The notes beneath the pieces are model-generated. The model searched no databases. It saw only the letters and a program-made list of their open reading frames with translations, and had not been told where the DNA came from. The translations under genes were made by a program, and so were the position numbers. A stretch of 64,000 bases of DNA from Struthio camelus (Eukaryota > Chordata > Aves > Struthioniformes > Struthionidae), in contig NC_090951.1 in NCBI RefSeq assembly GCF_040807025.1, positions 4,526,001 through 4,590,000 on the forward strand, given 5' to 3'. Positions 14,776 to 26,569 of this stretch are shown here, in pieces. Numbering within the stretch: the first letter of the stretch is position 1; each line of letters opens with the position of its first letter.

Positions 14776-17700
14776 CCTCGTAGCATGCACTAAAGACTTT
14801 ACGATGTCAAACAAGGGAAAAAAGCTCTTATATGTATCTGAACTATCAGGAACACCTGATATTAAATTAGGTATTGAGAATCAAATACAAAATTAAAGAG
14901 AGTAACATACTTTAAAGTTCTGCTCTCCCGGGGTCTTAATGGATGCATTGCCATGAACTCTAATCTTGAAAAATTTTTTTATAGTGCTTTAAAAATAATC
15001 TACAGGACAAATACAGTAAAGAGTTCACTGTTATTGGGAATATTCCTTATAATAAGTATTCTTAACCCATAAGTGACAATTTTGTAAAACAACAGGGCTT
15101 ATAATACCAATTTAAAAAAAAAATTAGACTTTCCATTAGAGTGTTGATACATACGCACACACATATCTACAGAAACACTTTTTTCACCATGAAACATAAT
15201 CTTTTGTTCCATAATCCTGAGTTGTATGTTTAATGATCACACCTAAAATACTTCCATCAAAAAGAAAAAAATGCAGTTCTAGCATGTCTAACTCTTTGAA
15301 ATGGACATCTACATTGCTGAAATGGCATTAGAGTGACAAATGACTATAATCCAATGGCCCAAGGCCAGCAAGTTCTATTACAACAGATTTGTCTGTTTCG
15401 TACGACACAGCATGTTGCACGTATATCAATAAGCAGAAATTGAACAGCTTAGTTTACCTATAAGCAGAACTCCACTTTAACTTTACAAATATTTTAATAG
15501 GTACATGAATGGAAACAGCAGTGTGTCTAAGCAACTGCCTACAAAAACTAGACTTATTAATATGTAAATGGCTGGATCCACTCTAAAAAAGAAGTCTCTG
15601 AACCAATGCTGTAGTCTAAAATTCACAGAATAGCAGTGACTCAGAAAAATTGTAGTGGTTTTATTCTATTATTTGCATGCTGGCACACAAATTTAAGTTC
15701 TATGTCAATTTTCCCAGACTTCCTTTTTAGTTAACCAGCCCACATTCACACTACTCTGTGTGGATTTACCATCCACATTTTAGAAAGACAAACGACACCT
15801 GATGGCCACCCAAACTTGCAGCTACTTTTGCAGTCCGAGATCACAGAAGACCAGAAAAGCTACTCTCCACATGGGCAAGAGCTCTAGCAGAAGAATCAAA
15901 CCAACCACTTCTGAGGAAAAATAAGGGATTCGAAAAGAAAAGGGAGGTTGGTGGGAGGGGGGCACAAAAGGATCTAGTTTCTTTACTCCTTTAAAACATA
16001 AAAGGACGACCAAGCAGGACAGGCGAGAAGCAGCAGCTACAGTCCGAAGATGTGCTCGAACACCTCTCTCCAAACCCATCCAATGGTAGCGCTTGTCCAG
16101 AGTGACTTTCCATTTTGTGCTCGGGGTGCCCTCCCCCACCTAACAGTGTATTTCAGGAGCTTGTTAGACAGATCTACGCTGCCCTCTCTGCAACTACTTC
16201 ATCCTGCCTGTAAGACCATTATCATGCTAGAAACATACGCATGGATGCAAATAAGCTAGCACAAGAAATGCATCTAGCTGAACGATAATCATTTTTTTAG
16301 AATTATTTTCGAGGCAGATAAATTCCTAATCAAGGTTACTCATAAACCTTAGGCAATACAATGTAAAGACAGCGCAGGAATAAGTGCCTACAGACTGTTT
16401 TATTCCAGAAACAGCACTGGCTTAAGGGAACACCAAACTACACCCCTGGCAAGGAGCAGCACTCCAAGCCAGCCATAAAAGAGGTAGTTTGCAGTGCAGT
16501 ATTTCAGGGAGTCAAATTGCATGCCGTATGCCGAGTTCCAGTTATTCTGGTTGTCAGGCCAGACATAGGCTTGGGTGAGGATGAGCAGCTTATGAGTTTG
16601 TTCAACTTTTTCCAAATAGCAACTCTACTGATTTTCACTTCAGCTTATTTGGGGGCAATATAGTGTATTTAGAATGGTACTAAGTCAATTTGAAACCAGA
16701 CTAAGGGTTAAAGAACAAAACAAGCATAAGTGATTCTGTCTGCTTTGGTATCCTTTCTTCTGTTTAACTTGTTTTCAGAAGATTTACAAATGAAGTGTTT
16801 GCAGTAATTCATTCCATTAAAAAGGATAAGAAAGTGACTGAAACAACTGTTCATAAGGTTCCTACAGAGCACTACTATTTCCAAACAGGGAAATATTCGT
16901 TAAATCTTCCTTTTTTTTTAAAGAAGGATTTTTAAATGTCCTCTTCGAAAAATGGTTTTAATTATATTCAGTGTCAAATCAGCTCAATATCTGTATTGTC
17001 ATACAGAACCAGCAGTGATACAACAGGTTTACTTTCAGCTTGTCTTAATAAAAATGATCTTACAGATTTTAAATATCCTCAGAACACACCCAGAAGACTG
17101 AGAGCAACACTTAAGAATCTGATTAAATGATTATGAAATACCTGCATGGAATACAGAGGTACAAATGACCAGCATATCTAAACTGTATTAAAATATGCTG
17201 GTGTGCCTTCTGAATAGCTGCCATCTAAAATGAATCCTCCTTTCAAAATATCCAATATGGTCATGTTTCACGATTCACTTGTGAAGAGTACGCAGGCTGA
17301 TTTATAGAATACTTCTGCATACCACTACATGAATCCGTTAATTGGCAGAAGCCTGATGGCACATTTTATAATATTTAGAAGAGCAGGATGTTCTAGAAGA
17401 CATTTCTCCCCCATGTGACAAAGTTTGCCATAACTGAGACATTTTAAATACTTTTGCCTAGGACTCCACATTATGACATGAACACAATGACTAAGTAATG
17501 TTATTTAGCTTTGTGCTTAGAATGTATGACTTTTATCAAAATTCTCTCTCAAACTTTTCTACCAATCTTCAATACTGTCATCTTAAAATTAAAAGGAAAC
17601 ACCTACATGCAAAACTACCTCCCTAAACTCATCTTCATGTCCTCCATCCAAAAAAGTACACAATACTGTTACCTTACTCCAGCATTACTGCACCGTGTTG

Positions 17701-18163
17701 CTCTAGAATATGTGCTCACATAAATATGAAGCAGCATTTACATCAACTGTTTATAATACATTAGAAAAAAAAAGCACAAGGGGTTGTGTTTAATGACATG
17801 AAGACTGCATTAGCTGAAAAATACCATACAGATTCGTTTCCTCAATTATACATAAATTTAAGCAGCAACCCTCCAGACTTAAATATCTGCTTTACTTACA
17901 GAGTAGTTTGATCTACACTACAGTACTGACAGCAAGTAACTACAAAGGACCAGACCCAAAGATTTTCACTTGACAAAAAATCAGAACTAGAGGAAGAAAA
18001 AAGATGAATCTATAGTCTATTTTTAATTATGACTGCAGTGTTTCAACATTAAGTTGCTGTACTTTTTATTAAGTTCAGACACAAAAATGCCCTTTATTGT
18101 TCTAAATCAATAAAAAAAGTTGTAATGAAAAACCTACAGTCTTATCAAACTGACTACGTGCAC

Positions 18164-18192
18164 TGCTGTCTAGTATTTTGCTGTCTAGTATT
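18164..18192. repeat. Short direct duplication (14 nt, twice)
   Basis: The 14-mer TGCTGTCTAGTATT occurs at 18164-18177 and again at 18179-18192, separated by a single T. It looks like a recent small tandem duplication in intron sequence. Confidence 0.9.
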
Positions 18193-19540
18193 CAAGAGGA
18201 GGATAACGCAGAGTGAAACAGCTTCTAAGTTGGACACTGAATCTCCTCCACACTCCTTTTGATATACGCTGCATTCTAATTACCATTCATTAGGTAAGTC
18301 AATCAATGTACTAGAACCAGAGTGAGATTCCTCCACTTTGAAAGAAAAGTTTAAGAACACAAAGTTTTATCATCACAGCCGTGCACACTAAAGTTTAAAA
18401 AACTCCAAAAACTGTAACTGTCCTCAAGACACATATATCAAAATACAAGAGCTCTTAAAAAAAATCCTTGATAATAAATACCATGATAGTTTTTACCAAC
18501 TTTAAACTTTGCTGTAAAGAAAAAACACAGTCAGTACCACTAGTGTACAGTTTTAACACAGATGGGTACCTTAGTCAGCCTTCAGGAAAAAAAAAAAAAA
18601 ACAGAGGATAATATAGCATAATGTTAGAAAAACTTAAAAAATTTATGAAAGACTTTTTCCAAAAAAGTAGTATACTGTTCTTTAGTAAAATTATACTTAA
18701 CATGCTTTAAGTTTTCTGAACTCCCTTACTCGCAGAAAGGAAAGTTTTACAAAGTTTTGCAAATGCACACCCCAGTACAGCACTTATAATTGCCAGAAAT
18801 TTTTGCTTTAAAGTCTTTCTTGGGGGGAGGAGGGGGAACACCCTTACAAAAAGAAAACAGCAAACTTGATCCATTCAACCATTTGCTTTATGCATAAACT
18901 AGATTAGACCCAAGACTCGAGCTTTCAGCTTCCAGTAAAAAGCTACCTGGGCTGCAGATTTTGTTATTCCATGCATAATCCTTCTGGTCGGTTTGGTCAG
19001 TGGGAGAGGGGGGAATTGCACGCCCATCCCCACGCATAACGACCTCGCAGCGCTCAGTCCTTTGCACCCCAATGCATCGAGGTTCAGGGGGCGGGAGGGA
19101 GAAGTGGTGAGGGGGAGGATTAACTTACTAATCCCCTTATTTCTTTCCCGTTGTAGACTCTCCCCCATCGCTCCCTCTCCCCTACCCCCCAAAAGCCCGA
19201 CCTACTGAGTAGCTCCCAACCCCCCCCCCCCTTGCAACGGCGCGGATGGGGGAACAGCACCGCCTGCATCCCGCACAGGGCACCAGCGCCTCCTCCGCGC
19301 CTTCGCCGCCCCGCGGCGGCTCAGCGGAGCGCCCAGGCCAGGCCCCCCCGGCCGGGCCCCGCGGCCGCCGCGCCCCCCACCCCGGCGGGATTCAATGAGG
19401 CTGCAGAATCACCCGGGGCCTAGTCCCGGCCACCACGCTCCCCTCCTCCGACGAGCCGCGCCGCGGAGCCCGGCCGCCCCTCCGAGCCGGATAGGACCCC
19501 CCGCGGCTCCCCGGCCCGGCAGCGCGGCGACGGCGCCTAC

Positions 19541-19561
19541 CTGGGCGCTATTTACAGCCAT
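19541..19561 (-). CDS. USP10: USP10 first coding exon (7 codons, MAVNSAQ)
   Basis: USP10 is a ubiquitin-specific cysteine protease that removes ubiquitin from substrates such as p53 and binds G3BP. Only its first coding exon is in the window. On the minus strand an ATG at 19561 in a strong context (G at -3, G at +4) opens seven codons, MAVNSAQ, followed at once by a consensus donor, CAG|GTAGGC. From recall, human USP10 begins MALHSPQ before YIFGDF, so length and pattern fit. The call also rests on position: this CpG island lies downstream of KLHL36 on the same strand, where USP10 sits in human. No catalytic domain is visible, because all later exons lie beyond coordinate 1. A seven-residue match alone would be weak; synteny carries most of the weight. 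Confidence 0.75.
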
Positions 19562-19674
19562 GGCGCCCCGCCTCAGTGGGGAGCTCGGCGTCTCCCAGGC
19601 GCCTCACGCTGCTGCCCCCGCCGCCGCCATCTTCTCTCTCGCACGCACCAGCCGGGCGGGCAGGCGGCAAGCAC

Positions 19675-19686
19675 TGCGCCTGCGCA
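19675..19686. promoter_or_regulatory. NRF1-like site 1 (TGCGCCTGCGCA)
   Basis: Matches the NRF1 palindrome pattern (YGCGCAYGCGCR) except for one half-site position. It lies 114 bp upstream of the USP10 ATG and is one of three near-identical copies. NRF1 sites are common in TATA-less CpG promoters. Confidence 0.6.
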
Positions 19687-19696
19687 CAGCGCCGCC

Positions 19697-19715
19697 GGGG
19701 AGGGGAGGGGAGGGG
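19697..19715 (+). promoter_or_regulatory. G-quadruplex motif (GGGGA)3GGGG
   Basis: Four G4 tracts are separated by single A residues on the plus strand, the template strand for USP10. Single-nucleotide loops with four-G tracts are among the most stable predicted quadruplexes. It lies between NRF1-like sites 1 and 2. Confidence 0.75.
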
Positions 19716-19726
19716 CGGCGCGCCTT

Positions 19727-19738
19727 TGCGCCTGCGCG
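19727..19738. promoter_or_regulatory. NRF1-like site 2 (TGCGCCTGCGCG)
   Basis: Second copy of the NRF1-like palindrome, in the same orientation as site 1 and starting exactly 52 bp from it. Confidence 0.6.
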
Positions 19739-19778
19739 TCGGCCGGGCGGTAGGGGCGGGAGGCGGCGGTGCCAGCGG

Positions 19779-19790
19779 CGCGCAGGCGCA
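19779..19790. promoter_or_regulatory. NRF1-like site 3 (inverted)
   Basis: Third copy, CGCGCAGGCGCA on the plus strand, which is TGCGCCTGCGCG on the minus strand. It starts 52 bp from site 2, the same interval as between sites 1 and 2. Confidence 0.6.
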
Positions 19791-20290
19791 GTAGCGGCCG
19801 AGCCGGGGGCGGGGCGGCCCGAGGAAGGGGCCCGGCGGCGGGGGGTGGCGGGAGCTGCGGGTGGGGCCGCTCTCCGCCGGGGGCGGGAAAAGGGGGTTGG
19901 GGGGGGGGGGGGAGAAACCAGGCAGCTCGGGGGGTCCCGGCGGCGCGAAGGAGGGCGAGGCAGCCAAAAAAACTTCACCTCCGGCCCCAGGCATCCCTCG
20001 GGGTCGGCCACGAGGCGAGCGGCCATCGCCCGCCAGCGGCGCGCGGGGCTGCCTCAGAGCGGTGCGGGCCCGGGCGCCGTGAGGCGGCGCCGCCCCCGCC
20101 GAGCGCAGCGGGGCGGCTTCGCCCGGGGAAGGGAGGGGGGATGCGGCCGGCCCTCCGGGTGGGCCCTGTGCGGAGGGGCACAGGGCTTTTCGGGTTTTTA
20201 GGGACACGCAGGCTTCGGCTGGGTTTCAGCTCGTGCTTCCTCGAGGCGGCGGGCCGCGCGTTGCGGAGTTGGAAAGCCTCAGACGCCAGC

Positions 20291-23200
20291 AGGCCTTGGC
20301 CCCGAGTAACGAGAGCGATAAGGGATTAGGCATTTGTATTTGGAAAACAAACAAGCAAACAACAAAGAAAAAAGTGACTAAGCCAATATTATGCTTTTGA
20401 GAGGACTGAGTCACAACTGCCTGCTTGTAAGCTCCCATCCCCGGGCAAGAAGCCATTAAACTAATCGCTAATTTACTCCGCCTTTTTTTCCCCCTCTTAA
20501 AAAACTACTAGATCCCACAAAAGACCGCTTCAGCTGCGGAGCAAGTGGTATAAAAAGCTTAACTTTACTATGAAAGTTGAAGAGAAGAAATAACGTGCTC
20601 CCCAGGAACTCTGTGATTGTGGCTTCTGAGAGAGAAGGTTCACTGAAGATGGAAAGCAGACTTCACCTGCCTTATTTTTTGATAAAGACATTTCCCTCTT
20701 ATAAGTGCAACGCTTAATGTGTGCTCATGACAGTAATGGGAAGAAACTACAGTAGATGATTTTCTGTATCTGTTTCTGTCATTTCAGTTGACACACCCTG
20801 CTCCGCTCCCTTTCTTTTTGTTCTAGCAAGCGTTGTTGCTCTTCTGTCCTAAGGCAGAGAACCAGCAGTGAAAATAGCTGTTTAGTATTTAAAGGGGGTG
20901 GGGGGAAAGAAAGAGGGAGACATGCATGGGGATTTTACGTGAAGCACTTCCTACATCTGAAACCCCCTCTGCCCACAGGAGTCTAATTTACAAGGTAAAT
21001 AATGGAGTAAAAACCCTTACAGAGCTCGTCTGGCTGAAGGCAAAATTCCCTTCTGCCCACAATCCTGCTTAAGTAAACTGACTGTGTTTGCTGGAAAGGT
21101 TGCCCCTGCAAATGGCTGAAAATACAAATGAGCAGAGTGCTTTCCACCTGAAAACAGGTTAATTCAAGGACCAATATTGTTCAAAGCTGGAGCAGACTGG
21201 CCAGAATTAGGGTGTGGGCAGAGAGGATGCAACTGTTGAGCAAAATTAATAACACCTTCAATTTTATCCTGCCTTAATACAGTTTCATTGTAATGTCTGT
21301 TAAATTTTTACCACAATATCTTGTAATACTGTAAGTTATGTAAGTTTGATCATAATAGAATCCTTTGAAGGAACTTTTACCTGCCGGAAAGTTTCCTCCT
21401 CAGTTCTATCTTACCATTCATTTTTGCCATTTCTGGTGGTGTGTCATTGTATTACTCGTCACTGCATTGCTCAAATCAGCTTTACTTTTTTTCTATCCTT
21501 TATGTCAGTGGCCAGGTACTCACAAACAATATGTTGCCTTTCAGACTTTAAAAAATAGTGGTTGTCTATTTTGCTTTCTGTGTATCCACGTTCTTAAGGG
21601 AGAGTAAAGGGAGAGTAAAATAATGTTAACTCACAACATGTGACCACTTAAATACTTTGTATTTTGATTAACAGCAGTGGAGGGTCACATCTTTGGGAAT
21701 CAGAAAGACTTGTTTTACATTAGCCAGCGAGCTGAATAAAATACTCCAAATCAGTTGCCGCCCAATAACAACTACGGTAATTGTTCTTACTCTGCTATAA
21801 ATGCAAAAAGCTTGGGAATAGCTTATCCTACAATATCATACTCCTCATGACCTTGCTACAGCATAAAACTGACCCAGGGGTTAAGGGTTTGTACATTTGA
21901 GGTTCCTGAACTGAAGCAACTGATGGGCCGCTTTGATCTGCTCTTTCAGGGACAGAAACGAGTATTTTCCTGTAGTGCTGCAAGACCTGGTTGATCACTG
22001 TGGAAGGTTTATCAATGTCTATGCAGAGCTTCTTCACAGTGCTAGGAGCTTTAGAAGACTTTTATTCTGGTAGTTTCTACGTACAATAAGGGCTTTGCTG
22101 TTTCTCCAGTCATTTTGGTAATGGAATTCAACTGGGAGGAAAAAGCCCAGTCAACGCTATACTGTGCGTTGGGGGCACCCAGACACAAAAAGCTAAGGTG
22201 GCTGCTGCGCGTTTAGAGAACATTCAGAAAGAGATTATTTATTTAAAGCAGCAGGAGACTAAGGGAGCATAGTGATACTCTATGCCCACAGTAGCACCAA
22301 AATAGTGTTAGGAAGGAAGCTCTTTTCATTTCCCTCATAAAATACTTATCAGAAGCAGTCATCTCCCCTGCTTGGACCTCAGACAGGAGCTTCTGATGGC
22401 GGTTCAGTTGGCTTCTTGTATTTCAAGTTCTTAACCAGCCTACTCTTAAGTCGATATCAACAGAGATGTCATTGGCAGAATCTGTAAAACACAGCCGTGA
22501 CAGTCCCTCTCCAACGTGTCCACAGAGACCCTATGAACTTTGCCAGAGGTAAATCTAGCTACCTTACAGTGGCCACAGGCATACAAAAGGAATTATATGA
22601 AGTACCTGGGACAGAAAGGACAGAACTTGCTGCTGATGGAGGTCCTTCCTACTGCTAATGGCTATAATAAAAAATTTGGACAACCCAGATGAAGCTCTTT
22701 TCCTTTCTTTGTAGAGCTTGCGTAGGTCTTTGTTGTCAAACCTCTTTTTCAGATAGATGTCTGTGCTTAGATGTTCTGAATAGCATTCTGCTGGATATTC
22801 AGTCCTGAGGCTTTCCCAATAAATCTTAATCCAAAACCTCGTACTTCAGAGGTTTACCTGATTACTGAAACATGCTTGCTGAGTAGTCATAAATTTGTGA
22901 ACTTTCTGTGACCTGAAATTGCACAGGTTAGCAACAGGCATCCCTGTGTTTAGAAAGAGAAGCCGAGATAGCACCAGGGCAAGAAAAGCTATACAAGGAG
23001 AAGCAATCAGCAAAGTAGTACAGGACACCAATAGGAGGTGTTTTATTCTGGAAAGCACTCGAGCAAACTGGGCTCCAAACTCCTCCTTCTTAAACTTTCT
23101 GATAATTTGTAACAAATATACTTAATCTGTTGATGCAAGGAACTTAAACGTGAAATAGTTCAAGTGAGCCTGAAAGAAATTTCAAGTCTAGACAAGCCCT

Positions 23201-25712
23201 TAGTAGATCGTGTGGCTGCTTGACTCAATATATTCTGTTTCAGTTATCTATGCAGACCTTTTGGCTGAATTATTTGTATCTCATCCTTCCCTGTCTTAAG
23301 TATGAGCCTTCTCTCTTCTCATGCAATGCAGTCTATTTTAGAGCTGCAGTTTCAAAAGAACCTTTATCTCACCTCTAAATTCTTTCCATTCACCATTTTG
23401 TTACTCATCGCTGAAACCGTCATGATAAAAACACAACTACATTTTTGTTCCCAAAGCTGTAGTGAGTCCCAGCAAGAGCCCATGCAATGCTGTAACATGG
23501 ATTTGGTATCAACAAACCCACGCCTGGGCTGTGTGTCTGTCATCCATCTGATAGTGCATCAGCAGGGAGAAGGAACCTGCGTAGCTGGGACTTTGCCTTG
23601 TGCATGCTCTACCTTGCACAGGATGGCAACAGTGCATCTCCAACTGGACGGGGGATGCACCTGCCTTATGTGGTCTGAAAGACAGCTCAAAAACAGAGCT
23701 TGTAAAGGTTTAATTAGCTTTTCACTCATTAAAACCATAGGAACAGAATAATTTGGAATGGTCAGAAGGTCATTCTTAATTTCAGTTTCCACTCCATCTT
23801 CTTTCCTGCTAAAACTGCTCACATAAAGGGTTTTTATCAAAAGGACTAAGTGCAGCCACGTTTAACAGGTTAAAAGAAAAAGAAGTCAGCAATCCTGAGG
23901 TCCGTTTCTATCTTTGTGACTATCAGCCGTGTAAAAACTACGTCCCGTTTTCCACTTGTCGTCTGATGTAAGGATGACACTATCTACTTGCTGAAGTGTT
24001 CTAAGTCTATAAATTCTGCTGGATGAAGAGAGCTGAACTATTACAAGAAACTGAAATAAAATGATAAAAAAAAAAAAAAAAGCAAAGCTTTCCATTTGTT
24101 ACGCTTCCCTTTTTTCGATAGAAACTTCTGACTGGTCAGAGGTTCCTTAAGACATATCAGCAACCTAAGAATCACAACTAGAATCTCGACTTTTTTCTGC
24201 AAGTTAAACTGCTTCTCAGAAAAGGTACTAAAAGTTAAAATCTTTCTTTAAATTCTCTAAACGTGATATTTTTGCTATCACTCAAGAATCTATTGAATCT
24301 GGAATGGCATATAAAAATCATCAATATGTGGAAGAAAGCCATTTGATCTCTTATGGGGAAAGGCACTCAGGCACATTCTTCACAATTTAAGATTCCAAAC
24401 TGCAAACAAAAATATTTCCTTCCTGCTCTGTTCTCAAGCATTCAAAACAACTGCATCTCACACTGTTGTGCAATTTTTCCTCAGGGTATCTACAGGGATT
24501 TTTGTTATCTAACGTTAGTTGTGCAGGCAGCAGCTCCTTGACATGTTGATGCTAAGAAACCTGTATATAAGTGTGGGAAGACAGAAGCAAGTTTTTTTGT
24601 TAGCTACTCTGCATCAGGCAAGAGGATCTTTCCTCAGAATTTGGATTAGGAGCCTTTTTAAAATGAGGCAGAGCAGTAGTTATTTTTCCCTGGGGTAGGA
24701 AGAAAACAGTGCTTCCTGACAAGAAGTAAAATGTCTTACAAATATTACAGATGAAGTCTGGGGATTTTACAGGTGCAGAAGCCAGGCTGATGCTATAACT
24801 GTAGTAGGGTCCAGTAAGATGTACCCTTTCTCTACCGATCTTAATTACTTGCCGAGATTGCTGTTTCAGCTATGAAAATGAAAGTAGAATTTCACTCATC
24901 GCATACATAAATGTTCTCCCTTTCATTTTTGCAAAATTCCAATTTGACAGAGCAGTTCAGCGTTTAGAAGGTTCATGTTTTAAAACAGCTTCAAAATAAC
25001 GTACCTCTTACTAATAAACTACTAACACTTCCTGAGTGATGATAAGCCATGGCTAGGTAAACACCATCCATACTAAGGGGGGAACCTGCCAAACTGTGCT
25101 TTTAGCAACACTTACTACAATGGGTTTTCTGTGTGCAAATGGTAATCGTTTGTTCCTTTAATAATGGAAATATTCTTACAGCAATGACACATAGGATGCT
25201 CCAGTAGCCTGTAATAATATGAGAGATGTCATATACTCATTTATAGCCTTTGTTTCTGAAAGGGCAATAAATGAATAATGACTGGAGGGGGAGGGGAACC
25301 AAACAAACTCACTTTGATGAGTATTGAGCTAGTATTTTGCCTACATAATTAAGCTTAACGTTACGAAATCATAATGGTGTTTACCCTGCCCCCATTAAAT
25401 ACTATCTTTGAGACCACTGTAAATTGGATTGGATCTTTTGTCACAGCTACAAAAAGAACATGAAAAGTTACGTAGGACTGCATGATTTGGAGCGTGATTG
25501 GGGGGGGGAAATGTGGATTAGCCATATAATAATTTATATTTCTACTTCAGTTCAAATTGTTACATTTGGCTTCTGCCTAGTAAAATCTTTGCATTCAGTA
25601 TTAACGTCACCTTAAAATAATTAGTTACTTCTTTCCAGTTTATCAATACAGAAAACATCAACTAAATCAACACACAAGTCAGACAGTGATGAATACAATA
25701 TTCTAAATTGGA
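20291..25712. other. Interval between the USP10 promoter and the KLHL36 3' end
   Basis: No gene is recognised here. The sequence is AT-rich, with short open frames on both strands, for example 23302-23751 plus (149 codons) and several minus-strand blocks between 21828 and 23115. None has a match I can name. An 11-bp tandem duplication (GGGAGAGTAAA) lies at 21598-21619 and a poly-A run near 24066. The left end may hold divergent transcripts from the USP10 island; the right end may include distal KLHL36 3' UTR. Confidence 0.6.
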
Positions 25713-25893
25713 TTTATTTTTTCAGACATCAATGTAATACGTAAGCACATTTAATTAAAAGGGGAGAGTATAGGAACAAGCAACCAACTAACAGAAATAA
25801 AGCAAGTCTTTGAAATCTTCGTTCTATACTTACATGTGAAAACTTCCCCACAAGCTAAGTAGTTGTTGTCAGTTAACGTAGCAAGGATTTCAG

Positions 25894-25923
25894 ATATATA
25901 TATATATATACACACACACATAT
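25894..25923. repeat. (AT)n(CA)n microsatellite
   Basis: Alternating AT followed by five CA units. All steps are purine-pyrimidine alternations. It lies in distal KLHL36 3' UTR or just beyond. Confidence 0.95.
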
Positions 25924-26563
25924 AAAAGAAACTCATTAATGAGTTTGTCATAGCCAAAATGTATTTATTTTTAGGATAAAAAAATAATAACCATTACCTC
26001 ATGCAATGTACAAAGGCTTTAAAACAAATTCATTAATGCAAGTGAAAGACAAACTCCTTAGGTATGTTTTTTAAACACCCCCAAAAATATCAAGGAGTTT
26101 TACAACATTCATCTCATAACCAGTTTTCTCAAATCCTTTCTTAGCACTGGGAAAGAGTCCTGTAACTTCCTTGCACTCCAGAAGTTTACTGAGAGGTACT
26201 TCTTTCAATACAAGTTATTGTAACAGATCTAGGAATTCTCTAAATTGCAAGATCTTCAAATGACATTTTTAAGTGCAAAAATGTTCTCTACTGTTTTCCA
26301 ATTAATCCTCATTAATGCATAAAGAGTTGCAAAAAACAGGGTATCAGGATATTGACTGCATGTGCACCGGGTGGAAAAAAAAAAAGGGCAAATTGAAATA
26401 GATGCTTATGGTGCATGACAAGGGAGTTGTGAAAGGAAGACTGAGGGAAAAGAGAGAGGGGAGGAAAAAAAGTAATAATAATAAAAAAGTTCCCCAGCAG
26501 AACTTTAAACTAAAGCTCTTGAAATCCACTCAGGAGATCACCAATAGCTGAAAATAAAGAATG

Positions 26564-26569
26564 TTTATT
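26564..26569 (-). terminator. KLHL36: Candidate polyadenylation signal of KLHL36
   Basis: TTTATT on the plus strand reads AATAAA on the minus strand, about 1.98 kb past the KLHL36 stop. Other AATAAA copies lie at 25964-25969 and 25713-25718. Which of them is used cannot be told from sequence. Confidence 0.35.

Larger units (their letters stand above)
1..19540 (-). other. USP10: USP10 intron 1 (5' part), no further exon recognised
   Basis: This AT-rich stretch lies downstream, on the minus strand, of the USP10 first coding exon and its GT donor at 19540-19539. I looked on the minus strand for the next expected USP10 coding segment (the conserved YIFGDF start) and did not find it, so all of it is read as first intron. 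It holds homopolymer runs and a GA/CAGA microsatellite but no transposable element I can recognise. Short open frames occur on both strands, for example 1927-2232 and 7357-7732; none resembles a known protein and none has a convincing exon structure. A small exon could still be hidden here. Confidence 0.6.
19232..20290 (-). promoter_or_regulatory. USP10: CpG island and promoter of USP10
   Basis: About 1 kb of very GC- and CpG-rich sequence surrounds the USP10 start codon, flanked sharply by AT-rich DNA on both sides. It has no TATA box that I can see. It carries three NRF1-like palindromes, GC boxes, a four-tract G-quadruplex motif and a run of 14 G at 19899-19912. The overlapping long open frames here on both strands are products of GC richness, not genes. 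The transcription start cannot be placed from sequence; it probably lies between about 19600 and 19800, firing leftward. Confidence 0.85.

Noticed and set aside
19395-20329. Long overlapping open frames on both strands (up to 268 codons) in the USP10 CpG island
   Set aside because: Ala/Pro/Gly/Arg-rich frames open in nearly every register are expected from extreme GC content; no domain or conserved motif is visible.
23302-23751. 149-codon plus-strand open frame between USP10 and KLHL36
   Set aside because: No recognisable domain, no promoter-like or splice context, and a composition typical of chance frames. It remains the longest unexplained frame in that interval.
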